10,103 nucleotides of DNA. Source: Methanobacterium sp. UBA410 (GTDB taxonomy: Archaea; Methanobacteriota; Methanobacteria; Methanobacteriales; Methanobacteriaceae). The notes beneath the pieces are model-generated. The model searched no databases and was not told the origin of the DNA. It saw only the letters and a program-made list of their open reading frames with translations. The position numbers were made by a program, and so were the translations under genes. Of this stretch, positions 1-6,451 are shown in pieces. Every line of letters starts with the position of its first letter. The first letter of the stretch is position 1. The stretch spans positions 17,537 to 27,639 of the forward strand of contig DAHH01000007.1 in the NCBI GenBank assembly GCA_002498385.1. The letters run 5' to 3'.

Positions 1-28
1 GTGCAAATAATACAGTGCAAATATACAA
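1..28. repeat. Two 14-base direct repeats of GTGCAAATA
   Basis: GTGCAAATA occurs at 1-9 and again at 15-23, with similar flanks (period 14). The core GTGCAAA recurs twice upstream of the TRAM gene (9425, 9489), so it could be a protein-binding motif. The window starts inside or at the edge of this element, so its full extent is unknown. Confidence 0.4.
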
Positions 29-56
29 TTTCAAATTTGTATTATGTAAATCCAAT

Positions 57-66
57 AAATATATTA
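57..66 (+). promoter_or_regulatory. Candidate TATA box for the BofA-like gene
   Basis: AAATATATTA lies about 45 bases before the ATG at 109 and would put transcription start near 85-90, giving a leader of about 20 bases. A 5-codon ORF (ATG at 88, stop TAG at 103-105) sits in that leader. Assigned by position and composition only, in an AT-rich background. Confidence 0.35.
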
Positions 67-108
67 ATAAATAGGTTTATCAAGCTGATGAACCTTAAAA
101 AATAGGAT

Positions 109-372
109 ATGGGTATAGAAACTCTCTTAGTTGGAATCCTACTTGTAGTACTGCTTGTCATTGGAATAATAATTCTTGTGAAGGCGGCAGGCATAATCTT
201 AAAAATACTGTTACACATGGCACTGGGATTCGTGCTCCTCTTCATAGTGGATTTAATCCCCTTTATCCAGGTCCCAATCAACGTTATCACAGTGATTGTT
301 GCAGGTTTTGGAGGAGTCTTTGGAGTTGTGCTCCTGATTATTCTCAACGCCCTTGGAGTTTCGTGGCTTTAA
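109..372 (+). CDS. Small BofA-family integral membrane protein
   Basis: An 87-residue, almost wholly hydrophobic protein. Segments at about residues 5-26 and 28-48 and a C-terminal one at about 57-84 look membrane-spanning. The second half has the pattern HMALGFVLLFIVDLIP, then PINVITVIVAGFGGVFGV and a terminal LLIILNALGV, which is characteristic of the BofA family (pro-sigmaK processing inhibitor). In Bacillus, BofA holds the intramembrane protease SpoIVFB inactive. Archaea do not sporulate, and the role of their homologues is unknown; control of an intramembrane protease is only an inference. The start is ATG 109, because the frame is closed upstream by the TAG at 103-105. The only Shine-Dalgarno-like bases (AGGA, 104-107) are too close to the start, so initiation is unclear. 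It is convergent with nnr. Confidence 0.8.
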   Translation: MGIETLLVGILLVVLLVIGIIILVKAAGIILKILLHMALGFVLLFIVDLIPFIQVPINVITVIVAGFGGVFGVVLLIILNALGVSWL

Positions 373-488
373 AAAACCTTTTTAGACAGCTGAATTTTAA
401 CAGACCAACTTATTTTAAACTAATTTATTTTAGAATTATGAAATCTAAAACTACAAAATTTTAAAGCATTTCAAAAAATTAAACACTT

Positions 489-517
489 CAAAAAAAATTA
501 GAAAAAATAGAAAAAAA
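489..517 (-). terminator. Oligo-T terminator of nnr
   Basis: On the minus strand, three T tracts (7, 6 and 8 bases) follow the nnr stop codon within 45 bases. This is the usual form of an archaeal intrinsic terminator. No strong hairpin is needed or evident. Confidence 0.6.
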
Positions 518-529
518 GCTTTTAACTGT

Positions 530-2047
530 CTAATCCTGCTTTTTCAAAACAGAAGGAACGAACTTTAAGAGGTGAGTGGCTCTGAAATTGTATCCATAAT
601 TTGAAGCTGCAATGTCTCCTGCTCTACCATTTATGTAAGCTCCAAGGTAAGCTGCCTCATATGCGCTATGGCCTTGAGCCATTAATCCACCAACGATACC
701 TGCAAGAACATCTCCTGTTCCACCAACTGTCATTCCAGGGTTTCCTGTTGCGTTGAGCCTCAACCTTCCAGCATCACAAACAACATCCACTGCACCTTTA
801 AGAAGAACTGTACATCCTGAACTTTTTGAAGCTTCTTTTACAGTTTCAATCCTTTTTTCAAGATTTTTAGGAACATTTAAACCAAAAACTTCCTTAAACT
901 CTGTGGCATGGGGTGTTAAAACCGTTCCAACCTTATCATGCATATATTCTTTGATCACGTCCAGATCCAAAAGTTTTAAGGCATCTGCATCCACAACAAG
1001 TGGTTTTTTAACCTCTGGCACCAGTTTATTCAGTGCAAGGGCCGTTTCATCTTCCCTACCCATTCCACATCCAACAATGACAGCATCAACACCATTTGAA
1101 AGTTTTATCAGGGATTCAACATCTTCAAAAGTTATATGGTCCATTGAAACAACATTCTTAAGGGTTCTTACTATCAGATCAGGTAAGTGTGATTTTATGG
1201 ACGATGCAACGCATGCAGGGCATGCCACGTATGATAAATCGGATCCTGATGCTAAAGAAGCCATGGCAGCCAAAGCGGGTGCTCCAGAGTAATCTGTACT
1301 TCCACCAATTATTAGAACTTTACCATTCTGTCCCTTATGAGAGGTTTCATCCCTAACCTTAAGCCTCAGAAGGTCACCTGGTCCTGTGAAAACCTCAGCT
1401 TCCCCTGGTATCCCAATGTCACAGACCTCCACTTCTCCAACATGGTTATTTCCCAGTTTTTTAGCCTTTTTAAGCCCTGTTTTTGCCCTGTGGAATGTTA
1501 CTGTGAGATCAGCCTTAACAGCTTTATCTGAAACTTCACCTGTGAGGGGATCAAGGCCACTTGGAACGTCAACTGCAACTTTAATACCATTTGAACTGTT
1601 TATAAGGTCAACTGCACTTGAAACTGGTTCTCTGAGTTTACCATGTACTCCCGTTCCAAGAATAGCATCGATCACGATCTTTGAATCCAGTCCCGCCTCA
1701 TCTTCGAGTTGAGATGAATCAGAAACCACCCGGATCTTAAGAGGATTCAGATAACCTATCTTTTTGAGTACTTCCCAGTTTTCAAGGGCTTCGCCTGATT
1801 TTATCCGTGAAGGGTGACTCAAAAGAATAACTTCAACTTCAAAACCCCTGTTAAGAAGATGTCTTGCAGCTACAAAGCCGTCCCCCCCATTTCCACCAGT
1901 CCCTGTAAATATCTTTACTTTATATGGTTTTGATAGTTCAGATACTTTGTCTGCAATGCATCTACCTGCATTTTCCATAAGAGAAGATTTTGGAATTCCC
2001 ATGGCGGCTGCATTGGCATCTGCCACCATCATGTCCTTTGGATTCAT
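530..2047 (-). CDS. nnr: Bifunctional NAD(P)H-hydrate epimerase / ADP-dependent dehydratase
   Basis: A cytoplasmic metabolite-repair enzyme: the N-terminal domain epimerises R- to S-NAD(P)HX, and the C-terminal domain dehydrates S-NAD(P)HX to NAD(P)H using ADP. The 505 residues match the fused two-domain form. In the N-terminal YjeF_N domain (about 1-215), GTGGNGGDG (49-57), IDAILGTG (126-133) and VDVPSGLD (159-166) are visible. The C-terminal carbohydrate-kinase-like domain (about 230-500) has KVLIIGGS (243-250), VVDADAL (351-357), TPHATEF (378-384), LKGA (416-419) and the loop GNPGMTVGGTGDVLAG (435-450) with the expected catalytic Asp446. All diagnostic motifs are intact. ATG 2047 is preceded by AGGTAGTGAT and three spacer bases, a good ribosome binding site. 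The gene is divergent from the potassium channel across fewer than 100 bases; TTAAATAT (minus strand, about 2081-2088) is a plausible TATA box. Confidence 0.96.
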   Translation of the reverse strand: MNPKDMMVADANAAAMGIPKSSLMENAGRCIADKVSELSKPYKVKIFTGTGGNGGDGFVAARHLLNRGFEVEVILLSHPSRIKSGEALENWEVLKKIGYLNPLKIRVVSDSSQLEDEAGLDSKIVIDAILGTGVHGKLREPVSSAVDLINSSNGIKVAVDVPSGLDPLTGEVSDKAVKADLTVTFHRAKTGLKKAKKLGNNHVGEVEVCDIGIPGEAEVFTGPGDLLRLKVRDETSHKGQNGKVLIIGGSTDYSGAPALAAMASLASGSDLSYVACPACVASSIKSHLPDLIVRTLKNVVSMDHITFEDVESLIKLSNGVDAVIVGCGMGREDETALALNKLVPEVKKPLVVDADALKLLDLDVIKEYMHDKVGTVLTPHATEFKEVFGLNVPKNLEKRIETVKEASKSSGCTVLLKGAVDVVCDAGRLRLNATGNPGMTVGGTGDVLAGIVGGLMAQGHSAYEAAYLGAYINGRAGDIAASNYGYNFRATHLLKFVPSVLKKQD

Positions 2048-2135
2048 GGTATCACTACCTATAAATTATAAAACAAATGATATTTAATAGTAACTTTCAA
2101 TATGGGGCTTAAAGAAATTAATTTTTTAAAAAAAT

Positions 2136-2142
2136 GGTGATC
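2136..2142 (+). promoter_or_regulatory. Shine-Dalgarno deciding the channel start
   Basis: GGTGATC is a 7-base match to the complement of the archaeal 16S 3' end. It lies inside the longest ORF, overlapping its first codons, and is three bases before the in-frame GTG at 2146. The ATG at 2134 is preceded only by an A/T run. The same GAT-plus-3-to-5-base spacing is seen for nnr, ftr, the DUF308 gene and the TRAM gene here. Confidence 0.6.
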
Positions 2143-2145
2143 TTG

Positions 2146-4080
2146 GTGCGTCCGCCATACCTGCAGTTTTTACCCGAAGAAATTTTTGGAGAACCTTACT
2201 CATTGATGGTATACGCTTTGGTAGGCGTTATCATATTGTTGGCCTACGGTATAGCTGGATCTATATTTATAATGGGTTTAGATCCCCTTAATGCCCTTTA
2301 CTTTACAGTGCAAACCATCGCAACTGTTGGTTTTGGTGATATTAGACCTATAACCCCTGTTCAAAAACTTTTTACAGTAACACTTGTTCTTGGAGGGGTT
2401 GGTTTACTTGCATATGCATTTACATTAACGATAACGGTGGTTACAATGGCAGTTGAGGAAATAACATCTGGCGCAAAACATCGAAGAAAAATAGCCGCTA
2501 CAATGGACCATTTTGTTCTCTGTGGATACGGTCGAGTTGGAAGCGCCGTGCATAAGGAACTTAAAAAAAGGAAGAGGAACGTCATAATAATTGAAAGGAA
2601 CAAGAACGTGGTTGAAAAGGAGTTGTGGGAAGACCCCGACATTTTGGCAATTCCTGGAGATGCCACAGATGAAAGCATTATGCTGGATGCTGGTATAAAA
2701 AGGGCCAGGGGAGTTATAATAACGACTGGAGACGATGTTGACAACCTCTTCATAACCTTAACCGCAAGGGAGCTGCACCCAGAAATATGGATAGTTGCAA
2801 GGGCCAGTAAAAAGGCAAACATCAAGAGGCTGTACCGTTCAGGTGCAGATAAGGTCATATCTCCAGAGGCGAGTGGAGCCGAAGATATTTACTTCGCTGC
2901 AATGGAACCCACCATCATGAAGATCACAGAAACCCACGGTGTTTCAGGTATAAAGAAAGAAGCAGAGATCATCCTGAAACACGGCTGCACCCTCGAAAAC
3001 ATAGAATACCATTTACCAGAGTTCAAGGAACCCCTGGAGAGGAAGGTTGGTGTTTCTGAGCCAAAACAACTGAACAAATTTTTAAGCAGCTTGGAAACCG
3101 ACAAAAACAGGAAAAGATCCCTGGAAAAGATATACGACTCTGTAAGTGGTATTCACTCTCACTGGATATCAGGACCAACCAAGGAAAGCCTAAAAAAAGT
3201 TGCAGAAGAACTTAAAAGGGAAGGATTCCTCATTGGCATCAACTTAGACGAAGAGGGCATTAAAAATGCTGTGAAAAAATATGGAAAGCTGGTTGAAGTG
3301 GTTTTAAAACCTGAGATGAAGATCACAGAAACTCACGACGTTGCAGACATAAGGGAAGAAGCAGAGATCATCCTGAAACACGGCTGCACCCTCGAAAACA
3401 TAGAGTACTACCTTCCAGGATTCCGTGAACCCCTAAAAAGAAAGATTGGGCTTTCAAAGTTGGAAAAAATGGAAAAATTCCTGAAACATCTGAAAGATGA
3501 CCCACAAAGGAGAGAATCCCTCGAAAGACTCTACACGATTTCAGGTGGAGGAATCCATTCCCATAAGATATCAGGGCCTGACACTCAAAGTCTTGACAAA
3601 GTTGAGGCTGATCTACGAAAAAGGGGATTTCTTTTAGGTTTAAACCTCTCACACGACGAGATACTGAATAAAATACAGGAATATGGTAGGGTCAGTGAGA
3701 TGCTTATGAAACACGAGGTTGGTGCCATGGACGACAAACGCGTGATAATAAGTATGGGCGGTCAGATACTGGATTCAAAACACTACCTTCCAGGTGTAAG
3801 ACAGGTTGTAACCAGGAAACTCTACCTGAAAAATGAAGCAGACCTTAAAAGGTGTGAAGAGGAGTACAGCAAACCAGACGCAAAAAGGTCCTTAACTGCC
3901 CTTTATGAAATATCAAGGCACATACACTCCCACACAGTTTCTGCACCAGACGTTAAAACCATTGCAAAAATAGCAAAAGCTTTGGATAAACAGGGAATAC
4001 TCATGGGTGTTGACCTTCCAGAAGACAGGATATGGGAGATCGTTGAAAGTGAGAGTGCAGAAGAATTCTGCGTGAAATGA
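2146..4080 (+). CDS. Two-TM potassium channel with RCK domain and triplicated C-terminal domain
   Basis: Residue numbers count from the alternative ATG at 2134 (648 residues); the GTG start chosen here removes four. TM1 is about 23-47, the pore helix and K+ selectivity filter TVGFGD are at 64-69, and TM2 is about 77-107. An RCK/TrkA-N Rossmann domain follows (about 125-250) with GYGRVG (131-136), acidic Glu154 at the end of the second strand and GDATDE (175-180). This suggests NAD(H)-type nucleotide binding, unlike MthK itself. MthK-type channels are about 340 residues and end in RCK_C. Here that region is replaced by three tandem units: 262-394, 395-528 and 529-648. Each carries an LPxx..RK segment and IHSHx[IV]S[GA]P (IHSH at 340, 474, 597), then a G[FI]L[ILM]G[ILV][ND]L strand. 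I do not recognise this domain; a gating-ring ligand sensor is inference. An internal ATG at 2446 could yield a soluble RCK form. The gene is convergent with ftr. Confidence 0.92.
   Translation: MRPPYLQFLPEEIFGEPYSLMVYALVGVIILLAYGIAGSIFIMGLDPLNALYFTVQTIATVGFGDIRPITPVQKLFTVTLVLGGVGLLAYAFTLTITVVTMAVEEITSGAKHRRKIAATMDHFVLCGYGRVGSAVHKELKKRKRNVIIIERNKNVVEKELWEDPDILAIPGDATDESIMLDAGIKRARGVIITTGDDVDNLFITLTARELHPEIWIVARASKKANIKRLYRSGADKVISPEASGAEDIYFAAMEPTIMKITETHGVSGIKKEAEIILKHGCTLENIEYHLPEFKEPLERKVGVSEPKQLNKFLSSLETDKNRKRSLEKIYDSVSGIHSHWISGPTKESLKKVAEELKREGFLIGINLDEEGIKNAVKKYGKLVEVVLKPEMKITETHDVADIREEAEIILKHGCTLENIEYYLPGFREPLKRKIGLSKLEKMEKFLKHLKDDPQRRESLERLYTISGGGIHSHKISGPDTQSLDKVEADLRKRGFLLGLNLSHDEILNKIQEYGRVSEMLMKHEVGAMDDKRVIISMGGQILDSKHYLPGVRQVVTRKLYLKNEADLKRCEEEYSKPDAKRSLTALYEISRHIHSHTVSAPDVKTIAKIAKALDKQGILMGVDLPEDRIWEIVESESAEEFCVK
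2436..2448 (+). promoter_or_regulatory. Candidate internal ribosome binding site and start in the channel gene
   Basis: GGTGGTT (2436-2442), three bases, then in-frame ATG 2446 (Met105). This falls exactly at the end of TM2, so translation from here would make a soluble RCK-plus-repeats protein. MthK is known to use an internal start (Met107) at the equivalent place. The Shine-Dalgarno match is also forced by the codons for Val-Val, so it may be chance. Confidence 0.35.
2917..4077 (+). repeat. Three tandem coding repeats of about 400 bases
   Basis: Unit 1 is 2917-3315, unit 2 is 3316-3717 and unit 3 is 3718-4077. Units 1 and 2 are close: 49 consecutive identical bases (2957-3005 and 3356-3404, offset 399), and both start ATGAAGATCACAGAAAC. 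Unit 2 has one extra codon before IHSH. Unit 3 is diverged and alignable only at protein level. Confidence 0.88.
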
Positions 4081-4092
4081 TTCCATTACATT

Positions 4093-4111
4093 AAAAAAAT
4101 AATAAAAAAAA
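4093..4111 (-). terminator. Oligo-T terminator of ftr
   Basis: On the minus strand, T8 and T7 tracts follow a CCC about 50 bases after the ftr stop. It lies between the convergent channel and ftr genes. Confidence 0.6.
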
Positions 4112-4159
4112 GGGAAGTTCTAAAACAGGGATTTAATCTGTTGTAAAGCTTTAAATCTT

Positions 4160-5053
4160 TTAGAAAAGCTCATGAAGCTGTATGTGGCATTTACCTAAGC
4201 TTCCACCGTAATTTCCTGCACATATCTTTTTAACGCCCGGAACTTTAACGGCAGCATTTATTCCTGCCTTCATTGCTTCTTTTATTGCATCTTCATCCAG
4301 ACCGTCTATAACTATCTCGAAGATTCCGTTTACACCAGTTGGTATTTCGCATGCTGGGCACTCGTCACGAAGACTTGGGCAGAAGTTTTCGTTGGTTGTT
4401 GCGTGCATGAACTTGTACTTTTTGGAACCCACCTTTGAGCCTGATGCAACTATTCCACCGGGGAACGGTGTTATAACACCTTCAACTGAACTTATGGCAC
4501 TAACTGCAACGTCAGCTGCTACAAGGGCAGATGTCTGGTTTTCAGCCATTATGAAGAAGTTTCCACCGGCCACTCCCTTTTTGAATCCTACTGTTTCTTC
4601 CACAACAAATTCTCCAGACATTATAGGGATGGAGTAGACTGTTCTTCCTGCAACTTCCATTTTTTTCTCGTATCCGTCTCCGAAGAATTTCAGTTTGTGA
4701 CCAAGTTTGCTCTTTTCTGCATCTGCATCCATTGCATCAAATACTGCTGCTGTTGGAGCCGTTAAAACACACTGACCTATTCTCTCCATGATCTGGTTTT
4801 CAAGCTCCTTTTTCTGGGGATGGCATATCATTATGGTGTAGCCTGGCCTTCCATCTGGTGTTTCAGTTGGTGGGACGTAACTGTCTATTCCTGCCTCGGA
4901 TGGACAGCCTATAACTGAAGAACCGAAACCTGTGGCTTCTGTTGCAGCTATTTTTGCAAACTTCCTTGTAGCTGCAGTGATCAGCAATCTTGAAACCTTT
5001 ATGCTGAATGCTTCTGCAAAGTTATCTTCTATTTCAACTCCGTTTATCTCCAT
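4160..5053 (-). CDS. ftr: Formylmethanofuran--tetrahydromethanopterin formyltransferase
   Basis: This cytoplasmic enzyme transfers the formyl group from formylmethanofuran to tetrahydromethanopterin, the second step of CO2 reduction to methane. The 297 residues equal the family's usual length. Recognisable family segments are MEINGVEIED (1-10), TEATGFGSSVI (38-48), ETPDGRPG (64-71), ERIGQCVLTAPTA (90-102), FFGDGY (123-128), GVAGGNFFIMAE (160-171) and FPGGIVASGSKVGS (197-210). A cysteine group (Cys225, 232, 235) lies before the C-terminal lobe; its meaning is unknown. The ORF stays open to a GTG at 5062, but that GTG is part of the Shine-Dalgarno GGTGAT (5058-5063), so ATG 5053 is the start, matching the known N-terminus of Methanothermobacter Ftr. 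The gene stands alone. Some methanogens carry two ftr paralogues, and I cannot tell which this would be. Confidence 0.96.
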   Translation of the reverse strand: MEINGVEIEDNFAEAFSIKVSRLLITAATRKFAKIAATEATGFGSSVIGCPSEAGIDSYVPPTETPDGRPGYTIMICHPQKKELENQIMERIGQCVLTAPTAAVFDAMDADAEKSKLGHKLKFFGDGYEKKMEVAGRTVYSIPIMSGEFVVEETVGFKKGVAGGNFFIMAENQTSALVAADVAVSAISSVEGVITPFPGGIVASGSKVGSKKYKFMHATTNENFCPSLRDECPACEIPTGVNGIFEIVIDGLDEDAIKEAMKAGINAAVKVPGVKKICAGNYGGSLGKCHIQLHELF

Positions 5054-5102
5054 GATTATCACCGACTGATCGTAGTTTAAGAGAAGTTATAAATTTTTCC
5101 AT
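5034..5102 (-). CDS. Candidate 22-codon upstream ORF overlapping the ftr start
   Basis: ATG 5102 follows a near-perfect Shine-Dalgarno (GGAGGT, complement of 5107-5112) by four bases. The frame reads 22 codons and ends in TGA at 5036-5034, 17 bases inside ftr in another frame. Its sequence begins MEKFITSLKL and is mostly polar, with no motif. It could couple translation to ftr if a transcript starts upstream, for example from the TATA-like TTTATAAT at 5154-5161. It would not be made from the proximal TATA (5087-5094), which lies within it. No family is recognised, and chance is possible. Confidence 0.25.
   Translation of the reverse strand: MEKFITSLKLRSVGDNHGDKRS
5087..5094 (-). promoter_or_regulatory. 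Candidate proximal TATA box of ftr
   Basis: ATTTATAA on the minus strand is about 35 bases from the ftr ATG. It predicts transcription start near 5065 and a leader of about 12 bases, just holding the GGTGAT ribosome binding site. Confidence 0.5.
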
Positions 5103-5434
5103 TTAAACCTCCAGAAAAAAACTGCTTAAAAGTTTACTTAAAAACAGGACAACATTATAAAACTTTTTTAGTTTAAAAAAAAAGCTTTTTAGAAGTTTTT
5201 GTCCAATTTTTGCCATTAAAAAGCTTTTCGAGCAAAATTTCTGAATATCGATCTGGACCAAAAACTTCTGAAAAAAAACCACGAAATTGATAAAGCTAAT
5301 AAAAAAAGCTAATAAAAAGGTGGCAAAGTCATTAAAAACATAAAATCTGGATAAAAATTGAAAACATGATAAAAAAACCTAAATAGGAGGAATTGGGCCT
5401 ATGAAAAAGCAGGACATTGAGTTTAAAGTGCAGA
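5103..5434. other. AT-rich intergenic region between ftr and the UPF0104 gene
   Basis: 332 bases without a convincing long gene. From the ftr side it holds a distal TATA-like TTTATAAT (5154-5161, minus), a long imperfect stem-loop (5186-5275), a 13-base tandem duplication of AAAGCTAATAAAA (about 5292-5317) and an oligo-T run on the minus strand at 5371-5377 that could end the UPF0104 transcript. On the plus strand a strong AGGAGG (5385-5390) precedes a 20-codon ORF at 5401. Confidence 0.6.
5186..5275. repeat. Long imperfect inverted repeat upstream of ftr
   Basis: AGAAGTTTTTG (5191-5201) is exactly complementary to 5259-5269. Allowing one-base bulges, the pairing extends to TCC/GGA inside and T5/A5 outside, about 19 pairs. 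Inside, AATTTTTGC (5205-5213) pairs with GCAAAATTT (5232-5240) with one mismatch, leaving a 14-base asymmetric bulge (5241-5254). It could be a structured RNA or a DNA element. It matches no riboswitch I know. Confidence 0.5.
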
Positions 5435-5463
5435 TCAGAACTCGTCTGAGAATTCCTCCATAA
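5401..5463 (+). CDS. Candidate 20-codon small ORF, antisense to the UPF0104 3' end
   Basis: ATG 5401 follows an AGGAGG (5385-5390) by ten bases and reads 20 codons (starting MKKQDIEFKV) to TAA. The last nine or so codons overlap the UPF0104 gene end on the other strand. A 6-codon ORF (ATG 5366) ends in the TAG overlapping the same Shine-Dalgarno. The peptide is basic and has no recognised family. The strong ribosome binding site is the only support. Confidence 0.2.
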   Translation: MKKQDIEFKVQIRTRLRIPP

Positions 5464-6451
5464 CTCCAGTTCCAAAATAGGGAAGACTCAACATTCCAAG
5501 TATTGAAGGCATCCAGAAGGATATTAAACGTTCCACTATGGTTACGGCTGCGCTTACAAATGGTGGAATTCCTGCCACCGAGTACATCAGGATCATGACA
5601 CCGTCAACAGCACCAAGACCACCAGGAAGAAGTGGTATCATTCCGATCAGCGTGGCAATTACAAACACTGCAGCTATAACTCCAATTGGGATGTGGGCTC
5701 CGAATGCTAAAAACACGATGTAAACCCTTGAAATTTCAAGGATCCAGATTACAAAAGACAGGGGAAGTGCGTACATGAGAACGTTCCTGTCCTTTATCAT
5801 GACACGTATGCTGTCCTGAAATCCACGCATAGCATTTAAGGCCTTATCTTCAAGTTTTGAGTGTTCCTTATGGGAAAATCTCTTTATCACCCTAACTATC
5901 CACAGTGTTATCTTTTCTCCAGCCCCCTCATCCACACACATGTAAAGTATGACAAAGAAAGTTATTAACAGGATGATTAATGCAATTATGAGTGCGTAAA
6001 CTATCCATTCAGCTAGTTTGAAGTAAAAAATCATGTACAATATGGATATTATGGCCAGAATCACAAAGGGAAATGTGTCGAGTCCCCTATCAGCCACAAC
6101 AGTTGCAAATGCATTTTCCATTGGGGAATTAGAGTATTTACCCAGTATGTAAGCCCTTACAGGCTCGCCACCACCCCTTGCACTTGGAGTCAGGTTGTTG
6201 ATTGCAAGTCCCACCAGAAGCATCGGCAGGAGGTGTCTTCTCTTGGCAAACATTCCAAGGGATTTGATGGTTATAAACCACCTTTGCGTCCATACAATGA
6301 ATATTACAAACTCTATGGTCACTGCAAGGGCAACGTACCATGGATTTGCAAGTACAAGTGCACTTTCAACCTCTCCAGGCCCTATAAACATGACCATGAT
6401 TGCAAGTATTCCAATCCCTACGATAAATAGCGCAAGCGTTTTATGTTTCAT
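5435..6451 (-). CDS. UPF0104 / LPG-synthase TM-region family flippase-like membrane protein
   Basis: A 338-residue polytopic membrane protein with about eight hydrophobic segments (near 5-23, 38-56, 75-86, 127-145, 149-172, 227-250, 254-275, 296-325) and a basic cytoplasmic loop at about 180-222. Family hallmarks are NNLTPSARGGGEPVRA (85-100), DRGLD (121-125), LPGGLGAVDG (275-284) and ERLISFW (307-313). These place it in the lysylphosphatidylglycerol synthase TM-region family (UPF0104), which is common in methanogens and thought to move lipids or lipid-linked molecules. Its substrate cannot be read from sequence. The C-terminal aminoacyl-transfer domain of bacterial MprF is absent. ATG 6451 has AAGGAG four bases upstream. 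It is a single gene with its own TATA box (6543-6550). Confidence 0.92.
   Translation of the reverse strand: MKHKTLALFIVGIGILAIMVMFIGPGEVESALVLANPWYVALAVTIEFVIFIVWTQRWFITIKSLGMFAKRRHLLPMLLVGLAINNLTPSARGGGEPVRAYILGKYSNSPMENAFATVVADRGLDTFPFVILAIISILYMIFYFKLAEWIVYALIIALIILLITFFVILYMCVDEGAGEKITLWIVRVIKRFSHKEHSKLEDKALNAMRGFQDSIRVMIKDRNVLMYALPLSFVIWILEISRVYIVFLAFGAHIPIGVIAAVFVIATLIGMIPLLPGGLGAVDGVMILMYSVAGIPPFVSAAVTIVERLISFWMPSILGMLSLPYFGTGVMEEFSDEF

Noticed and set aside
1..28. Repeats at the window start considered as part of a CRISPR array
   Set aside because: The unit is only 9-14 bases, without spacers of regular length; two copies are too short and too close for CRISPR.
42..347. 101-codon minus-strand ORF opposite the BofA-like gene
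   Set aside because: It is the reverse-frame shadow of a hydrophobic gene, rich in Thr, Ser and Ile with no family pattern; the plus-strand protein is clearly the real one.
753..1292. 179-codon plus-strand ORF inside nnr
   Set aside because: It is antisense to a fully conserved enzyme and rich in Ser and Thr, as expected of a shadow frame.
2361..2858. 165-codon minus-strand ORF inside the channel gene
   Set aside because: It overlaps the filter and RCK_N coding region, which has unmistakable motifs on the other strand.
5054..5062. GTG 5062 as ftr start
   Set aside because: The GTG is part of the GGTGAT ribosome binding site, and known Ftr proteins begin at the MEINGVEIED methionine.
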